A DNA stretch of 38,913 bases from the NCBI GenBank assembly GCA_001612575.1, contig LJRV01000358.1, positions 1 through 38,913 of the forward strand. Reading direction: 5' to 3'. The translations under genes and the position numbers were made by a program. The notes beneath the pieces are model-generated. The model did not search any database and was not told where the DNA came from. It saw only the letters and a list, made by a program, of their open reading frames with translations. Source of the DNA: Streptobacillus notomytis. GTDB taxonomy: Bacteria > Fusobacteriota > Fusobacteriia > Fusobacteriales > Leptotrichiaceae. This document shows, one piece after another, positions 34,111 through 38,913 of this stretch (the first letter of the stretch is position 1; each line of letters starts with the position of its first letter).

Positions 34111-34670
34111 TTTTCTTCTCCTAAATATATATTTTCTAACTCATTACTATCTAAGAAATTAAAGGGTAGCACAGGGTATTTATTTTTAACCAATTCGATT
34201 TCATCTATTTTTAAATTTCTACTTGCCTCAAGGAATATATTGTATACAAAATTTGAGCAGTAGGTATATAGATTATCGGGATCATTACCTACAAAAATAT
34301 GGTATTTTTTGTTATAGTACTTTGGAAGTATTTTTTCAATTTCTTCTTCAAGTTCACTATCCATATTTTTATATCTTAGAATAGTAATTTTTCTATTATC
34401 TATATGTGAAAATGAATATATAGGACTATCTGAAAAATAATCATCAAATCCTTTAATTTCAACTAATTTCTTATCTTTATTAAGTATAAATAAATGACCA
34501 AATTGTTGAGTTATTTCACTTCCCTTATTTAGAACAATAATATCAAATGGTTTTAATTTTTGTATATTTCTATTAACATACTTAAATGTGTACCAATGAT
34601 AATTATCGAAATTATATGAATAAATATTAAATGAGAAAAATATTGCAACAATTAATAATATTTTTTTCAT
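34107..34670 (-). CDS. YiiX-like permuted papain-family amidase, exported
   Basis: A 187-residue protein with a cleavable signal (about residues 1-18). The core fits the YiiX/YebB permuted papain fold: PFDIIVLNKG, then GHLFIL with His59, a Glu at 71 in VEIKG, and YCSNFVYNIF with Cys138. In this fold the His precedes the Cys, unlike NlpC/P60. Relatives act on peptidoglycan peptides or lipids; the substrate here is unknown. It is coupled to pcrA upstream (TAATG) and to the DUF4300-like gene downstream (ATGA). Confidence 0.7.
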   Translation of the reverse strand: MKKILLIVAIFFSFNIYSYNFDNYHWYTFKYVNRNIQKLKPFDIIVLNKGSEITQQFGHLFILNKDKKLVEIKGFDDYFSDSPIYSFSHIDNRKITILRYKNMDSELEEEIEKILPKYYNKKYHIFVGNDPDNLYTYCSNFVYNIFLEASRNLKIDEIELVKNKYPVLPFNFLDSNELENIYLGEEK

Positions 34671-36877
34671 TATTCTATCCTTTCTAAAAATGTTTCTGCA
34701 AATTTAAGGGCTATTTTTTTTGAACCTACAGCAAAATTAACTGTTATTGATTTAGGTGTAATTTCTTTAATTATACCTTTTCCATATTCATTATGATAAA
34801 CTTTTTCTCCTATTTTAAATGATGTATCTATTTTAGTAGGAATTATTTTAGAGTTATTAATAAACTTAAATGGATTAAAGTTTTCTATAGATTTTTTATT
34901 TGGATTAACAAATCTTACTACTTCATTATCATTATTAAGTTTAGGTTCTCTATTATTTGGATTAAATATTTCAGTTTTAAGTTCTTTTTGTATTTCTCCT
35001 ATAAACCTTGAAGGTTTAACAAAATAGTTAGTCATAGAACCCCATGTTTTTCTTTCAAGTGAATGAGAGATGTATAAATCTTCCTCAGCACGAGTTACAG
35101 CTACATAAAATATTCTTCTTTCCTCTTCAAGTTCATCTTCCATAAAATCACTATCTTCGTTAGGGAACAGACCTTCTTCAACACCTATTAAAAACACAGT
35201 ATTAAACTCAAGTCCTTTTGAAGCATGTATAGTCATTAGTTTAACAAAGTTTTCTTCTTCGACTAAATTATCAGAAGGAGAATTCAAAGCTACATTTTCT
35301 AAATATTCTGGAAGAGATAAAAACCCTGTTTCTTCTTCAAGTATAACTATTGAATTTATTAATTCTTGAATATTTTCTTCTCTATCTTCTTTATTATCAT
35401 ATGTTTCAAGAGCTAAACTATAGTTTATATCATCCATCAAATCTTTTAATATTTCAGAAGTTGTCATATCTTCTTTAGCAACAATGTATTTAGTTATTAA
35501 ATCTTTAAATGATATCAGTTTATTTTTAGCATTACTTGAAATTTCATTATCTATATGAGATATAGCTTCAAATAGTGACACTTGATTTTTTGATGCTATA
35601 TTAGCTAAGATTTCTATAGTTTTAGGTCCTATAGATCTTTTAGGGAAATTTATTACTCTTTCAAAACTTAAATCATCTTTAGTATTATTTATTAATAATA
35701 AATATGAAATTAAATCTTTAATCTCTTTTCTATCAAAGAATCTTAGACCACCATATATCTTATATGGTATCTTATTTTGAATAAAACTTTCCTCTATTGC
35801 TCTTGATTGAGCATTTGTTCTATATAATATAGTGAAATCTCTATAATTTTTATCTTTTTTTATTCTTAATTCACTAATTTTATCAGATATGAAGTTTGCT
35901 TCATCTGTTACATTTATTGCTGTGAAAATACCAATTTTTTCACCTTTATTATTATCTGACCATAATTTTTTACCCTTAGATGATTTATTATTCTTTATTA
36001 CGGAATTAGCAGCATCTAATATAGTTTGGGTAGATCTATAATTTTGGTCAAGTTTAATGATTTCTGCATTTGGATAATCTTTTTCAAAATTTAATATATT
36101 TCGTATATTCGCTCCTCTAAATGCATAAATACTTTGATCTTCATCTCCAACAACACATATATTTTTGTGTTTTTTTGCAATCTTTTTAATGATTTGATAT
36201 TGTATTTCGTTAGTATCTTGATACTCATCTATTAATATGTATACATATCTATTTTGTATTTTTTCTAAAACATATTCATCATCAAGTAGAGCTTTAGCAT
36301 TAACTAATAAATCGGAGAAGTCCATTGAATTACTTCTTTCAAGTTTTTCTTGATATTCTCTAAATATTTCTCTAAATTCCCTATTAAAAGGTAAGTTCAT
36401 ATCTAGTTCTTGCTCAAGATTAGTATAGTTTAACCCTAATTCTTTAAGTCTACTAATTTTTGAAATAATTTGAAATTCCTTGTACTTTTTATCAAGTCCT
36501 TGGCTCTTTAAAATCTTTTTTATCATAGATTTTTGGTCGTTATTATCATAAATATTAAAATTAGTAGTATATCCTATTCTCTCAGAATATGTTCTTAGCA
36601 ATCTTACAGCAAAAGAGTGAAATGTAGATATTGATACATCGTTGTTATCACCAACTAATGTTTCAACTCTTTCTTTCATTTCTTTTGCAGCTTTGTTAGT
36701 AAATGTTAATGCTAAAATATTTTTAGGATTAATATTTTTTTCTTTTATCATATGTGCAATTTTAAATGTTAGTGTTCTTGTTTTTCCACTTCCTGCACCA
36801 GCTAATATTAAAGTTTGACCATCTATTAGTTTTGCAGCTTTCTTTTGCTGTGTATTTAAGTTATCTAAGATACTCAT
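34670..36877 (-). CDS. pcrA: PcrA/UvrD-type DNA helicase
   Basis: An SF1A 3'-5' DNA helicase of 735 residues involved in repair and in clearing the path of replication and transcription. Motif I is AGAGSGKT (26-33), motif II is IDEYQDTNE, with GDEDQSIYAFRGA (motif III) and VTRAEEDLYIS near the end. The C-terminal tail (VYHNEYGKGIIKEI...VNFAVGSKKIALKFA) is the Tudor-like domain through which PcrA/UvrD bind RNA polymerase. Full length. It starts 13 nt after sppA. Confidence 0.95.
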   Translation of the reverse strand: MSILDNLNTQQKKAAKLIDGQTLILAGAGSGKTRTLTFKIAHMIKEKNINPKNILALTFTNKAAKEMKERVETLVGDNNDVSISTFHSFAVRLLRTYSERIGYTTNFNIYDNNDQKSMIKKILKSQGLDKKYKEFQIISKISRLKELGLNYTNLEQELDMNLPFNREFREIFREYQEKLERSNSMDFSDLLVNAKALLDDEYVLEKIQNRYVYILIDEYQDTNEIQYQIIKKIAKKHKNICVVGDEDQSIYAFRGANIRNILNFEKDYPNAEIIKLDQNYRSTQTILDAANSVIKNNKSSKGKKLWSDNNKGEKIGIFTAINVTDEANFISDKISELRIKKDKNYRDFTILYRTNAQSRAIEESFIQNKIPYKIYGGLRFFDRKEIKDLISYLLLINNTKDDLSFERVINFPKRSIGPKTIEILANIASKNQVSLFEAISHIDNEISSNAKNKLISFKDLITKYIVAKEDMTTSEILKDLMDDINYSLALETYDNKEDREENIQELINSIVILEEETGFLSLPEYLENVALNSPSDNLVEEENFVKLMTIHASKGLEFNTVFLIGVEEGLFPNEDSDFMEDELEEERRIFYVAVTRAEEDLYISHSLERKTWGSMTNYFVKPSRFIGEIQKELKTEIFNPNNREPKLNNDNEVVRFVNPNKKSIENFNPFKFINNSKIIPTKIDTSFKIGEKVYHNEYGKGIIKEITPKSITVNFAVGSKKIALKFAETFLERIE

Positions 36878-36890
36878 TACTCATCTCCCT

Positions 36891-38633
36891 TTAAAATTCC
36901 AAAGGTAAAATATCAGAATAATACATAGCCTTACCTTTTTGATTTATTATAAATTGTATTTTTTCTTCTAGTTCATTTAACACTAAAATTTTGCTGTTTT
37001 TTAGTTTAAGTTTAATTAAAAATTTATCAAATAAAGAAAATACATCTTCATAATTTTTTTCAGAATATATATGTATTATATTATAGTCATTATCAAGCTG
37101 TAAATCTTTTTGAAGTGCATTTATTGTATCTTGAAGTCCACCAAATCCATTAACTAAATTTAATTTTATTGCTTCACTACCTAACCAAATTTTTCCTTGT
37201 GCCACTTTTTCTAAAGATTCAGGGGTTAATTTTTTATTATTTTTCAATATATCTTTTTTAAATTCAGAATAAACATCATTAAGTTTTCTTTGATAAGTGC
37301 TTCTTTCTTCATCTGTTAAATCCTTATTAGGACTTAATAGATCAACATATTTTCCTTTAGTTACACCATCAATATTTATCCCAAATTTATTTAATGCTTT
37401 TGAATAATTAGGTATTATTGAAACAACCCCTATAGATCCGGTTATAGATGAAGGATTGATAAATATTTTATTCCCAGCACTAGATATGTAATAACCACCA
37501 CTTGCAGCTATATTTCCAATAGAAATATACACTGGAATTTCTGATTTTCTTATTTTATTATATATTTGTTTTGCTTCTATAGCCGCTCCACCAGGAGAGT
37601 TAATTCTTATTACTATACCTTTTATCCCTTCTATTTTATTAGCTTTTTCAAATTTTTTATTGAAATTATCATAAGAAATATATGTAGATGTTGAATTACT
37701 TTGTTCAGTAATTTCTCCGTCAAGATAAATTACAGCTATTTTATTAGAGCTAGTATTAATTTCTTTTATTTTCTTTTCTGAATAATCTTGTAAAGAAATA
37801 GTATTATGATCTTTTAAGTCAATTTTTTCAGCTAAATCTTCATAAAACATTATTTGATCTATTAAATCTAAATCTCTTGCCTTTTCTGGACTTATGTATG
37901 CATACTCACCATTTAATAGTTTTTCTTTAAATATTTCTGGTTTAATTTTTCTTGAATTTGCATTTTTTTGTATGAATAAATCTAATCTTTTATCAAGTAT
38001 TCTAGTAAGTGTTTCTTTTTCTTCTTTACTTATACTATTTCTAGTATAGTTTTGTCCAAAGCTTTTATGACTTCCAACATGTATTACTTCCATTTCAAAT
38101 CCATATTTATCAAAAAGATTTTTGTAATACATATTCTTATTTGAATATCCAGTTAAAATTATATCGGTATTTTGTGTTTCTGGAACTATAATTTCATCTG
38201 CGAAAGTAGCAATACCATAGTTTGTATTGTTAATTACACTACCATAAGCATATATTTTTTTATTAGCCAATTTTATTTTATTTAATACAGGTTCTAATTC
38301 TTCTAATTGTGCAGCTGAAAAAGCTGTAGTATCTAAATTAATAAATATTTTTTGAATCTTATCATCATCTGAAATAATATTAAGTGAATTGTATACTTCT
38401 GAAAATGTAATGTTCTTTCCATTTATATATTTTATAGAATTTGTAAATTTATCTTCAGATGGTATAAAAATATCTGAAATCAATACATTAGTTTTTTCTG
38501 ATTTTAATTCATTTTTAGCAAATATTCCACCTGAAATCACAGTTATTAATATTATTATTAAAGTAATGTATACAAAAAAAGAATATATCTTTTTAATAGT
38601 GTACATAAAAATATTTTTAATAAGTTTAAACAT
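36891..38633 (-). CDS. sppA: signal peptide peptidase SppA, long (67K) type
   Basis: A membrane-anchored serine/lysine peptidase of the S49 family that degrades cleaved signal peptides. At 580 residues it is the long, tandem-domain form known from E. coli. One N-terminal membrane helix (about 15-40) is followed by the domain with the catalytic Lys in GSHKSFGQNYTR and the second domain with the nucleophile Ser in AASGGYYIS. GGAAIEAKQIY and TGSIGVVS are also typical. Starts after AAAGGAAAG. First gene of a four-gene operon that ends in two exported proteins. Confidence 0.93.
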   Translation of the reverse strand: MFKLIKNIFMYTIKKIYSFFVYITLIIILITVISGGIFAKNELKSEKTNVLISDIFIPSEDKFTNSIKYINGKNITFSEVYNSLNIISDDDKIQKIFINLDTTAFSAAQLEELEPVLNKIKLANKKIYAYGSVINNTNYGIATFADEIIVPETQNTDIILTGYSNKNMYYKNLFDKYGFEMEVIHVGSHKSFGQNYTRNSISKEEKETLTRILDKRLDLFIQKNANSRKIKPEIFKEKLLNGEYAYISPEKARDLDLIDQIMFYEDLAEKIDLKDHNTISLQDYSEKKIKEINTSSNKIAVIYLDGEITEQSNSTSTYISYDNFNKKFEKANKIEGIKGIVIRINSPGGAAIEAKQIYNKIRKSEIPVYISIGNIAASGGYYISSAGNKIFINPSSITGSIGVVSIIPNYSKALNKFGINIDGVTKGKYVDLLSPNKDLTDEERSTYQRKLNDVYSEFKKDILKNNKKLTPESLEKVAQGKIWLGSEAIKLNLVNGFGGLQDTINALQKDLQLDNDYNIIHIYSEKNYEDVFSLFDKFLIKLKLKNSKILVLNELEEKIQFIINQKGKAMYYSDILPLEF

Positions 38634-38662
38634 AAAATCTTTCCTTTCTTTCTTTTCTATTT

Positions 38663-38691
38663 ATCATAACATATATATAGTTTAAAAGCAA
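38663..38691 (-). promoter_or_regulatory. promoter of the sppA operon
   Basis: On the minus strand TTGCTT (38691-38686), a 17-nt spacer and TATGAT (38668-38663) lie 29 nt before the sppA start. The open frame of the next fragment begins about 6 nt beyond the -35. Confidence 0.6.
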
Positions 38692-38696
38692 TTTGT

Positions 38697-38913
38697 AATA
38701 GTGTATCAGTTGAAAAGCCAATAACATATGAGAAAGCAAATGGAGGCTCAGGAAGTGCATCAGGAGCAGTTGGTGGCAAGGGTGGAGCATCTGAAATGCA
38801 AATAAAAGGATTATGGAAACAAGATGATGTAACTAATAAACTAGGAACAAAAGGAAACTTAGGAATCTTCATGCATAAAGATAAAGAAGTCTTTGCTTTC
38901 ATAGGGACTGACT
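38697..38913 (+). pseudogene. start-less fragment of a Gly/Ser-rich protein, running off the window
   Basis: A plus-strand frame is open from a stop at 38667 to the window end. Protein-like sequence begins around 38697: SVSVEKPITYEKANGGSGS, then a Gly/Ala/Ser-rich linker, then LWKQDDVTNKLGTKGNLGIF and HKDKEVFAFIGTD. No start codon with a ribosome binding site is available upstream; the first ATG (about 38796) lies within it. G+C content is visibly higher than in flanking genes. This looks like an internal piece of a large secreted or adhesin-like protein joined to the sppA promoter. Family not recognised. Whether it continues is unknown. Confidence 0.45.

Noticed and set aside
38657-38902. 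Minus-strand open frame at the right edge
   Set aside because: Its translation is Pro/Pro/Leu-rich antisense of the Gly/Ser-rich plus-strand fragment, and it would run through the sppA promoter. The plus-strand reading looks more protein-like.

Overview
The window is an AT-rich bacterial chromosome segment. By eye it is well under 30% G+C, with strong TTA/AGA/ATA codon bias and GGAGG-type ribosome binding sites. Gene content and protein style fit the Fusobacteriota, family Leptotrichiaceae (Sneathia/Streptobacillus/Leptotrichia-like) best; this is an inference from a diaminopimelate pathway, L-lactate dehydrogenase, a MurNAc-6P salvage operon and fusobacterial-style lipoproteins, and was not tested by any search. 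Most of the window is ordinary core genome, tightly packed into operons. Accessory or decaying DNA is confined to the two edges.

Layout. 1-370: the C-terminal end of an unknown large protein, followed by a decayed partial copy of the same end. 371-921 (-): a frameshifted remnant of a DUF2335-type membrane protein. 927-3045 (-): a CoA-disulfide-reductase-like flavoenzyme and a MORN/YwqK-like protein. 3186-7865 (+): a lysine/DAP operon lysC - lipoprotein - dapA - dapF - asd; lysC carries an internal start site for a separate regulatory subunit. 7924-8496 (+): efp with its own promoter and terminator. 8590-18430 (+): a ten-gene run (secreted EEP nuclease, MATE exporter, dgt, TrmB-like regulator, a PDZ-less RseP-type protease, trmL, dihydrofolate reductase, metG, TPR membrane protein, secreted thioredoxin-like protein), closed by a bidirectional terminator. 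18476-20163 (-): yebC-ldh. 20271-22108 (+): ruvC - nrnA-like - small lipoprotein. 22199-23470: uraA with a hairpin leader. 23559-26747: a ferric-iron ABC transporter (binding protein, fused permease, short ATPase).

26856-31850 (+): a MurNAc-6-phosphate salvage operon, murQ - murR-like RpiR regulator - murP - secreted esterase - mupG. A 9+9 inverted repeat lies between the -35 and -10 of its promoter and is the likely operator. The esterase gene is interrupted by one in-frame TAA where GAA would be expected. Together the genes would import MurNAc or MurNAc-GlcNAc by PTS, split the phosphorylated disaccharide (MupG) and convert MurNAc-6P to GlcNAc-6P (MurQ). 31926-33224: eno. 33256-38633 (-): sppA - pcrA - YiiX-like secreted amidase - DUF4300-like lipoprotein. 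The last two look like papain-fold enzymes with opposite order of Cys and His. 38697-38913 (+): a start-less fragment of a Gly/Ser-rich protein running off the window.

The most interesting items are the MurNAc operator and nonsense-interrupted esterase, the adjacent permuted/non-permuted papain-like pair, the internal lysC start, the strong palindrome at the start of the iron permease gene, the PDZ-less site-2 protease, and the gene fragments at both edges. No CRISPR array, tRNA, rRNA, transposase or prophage module was seen.
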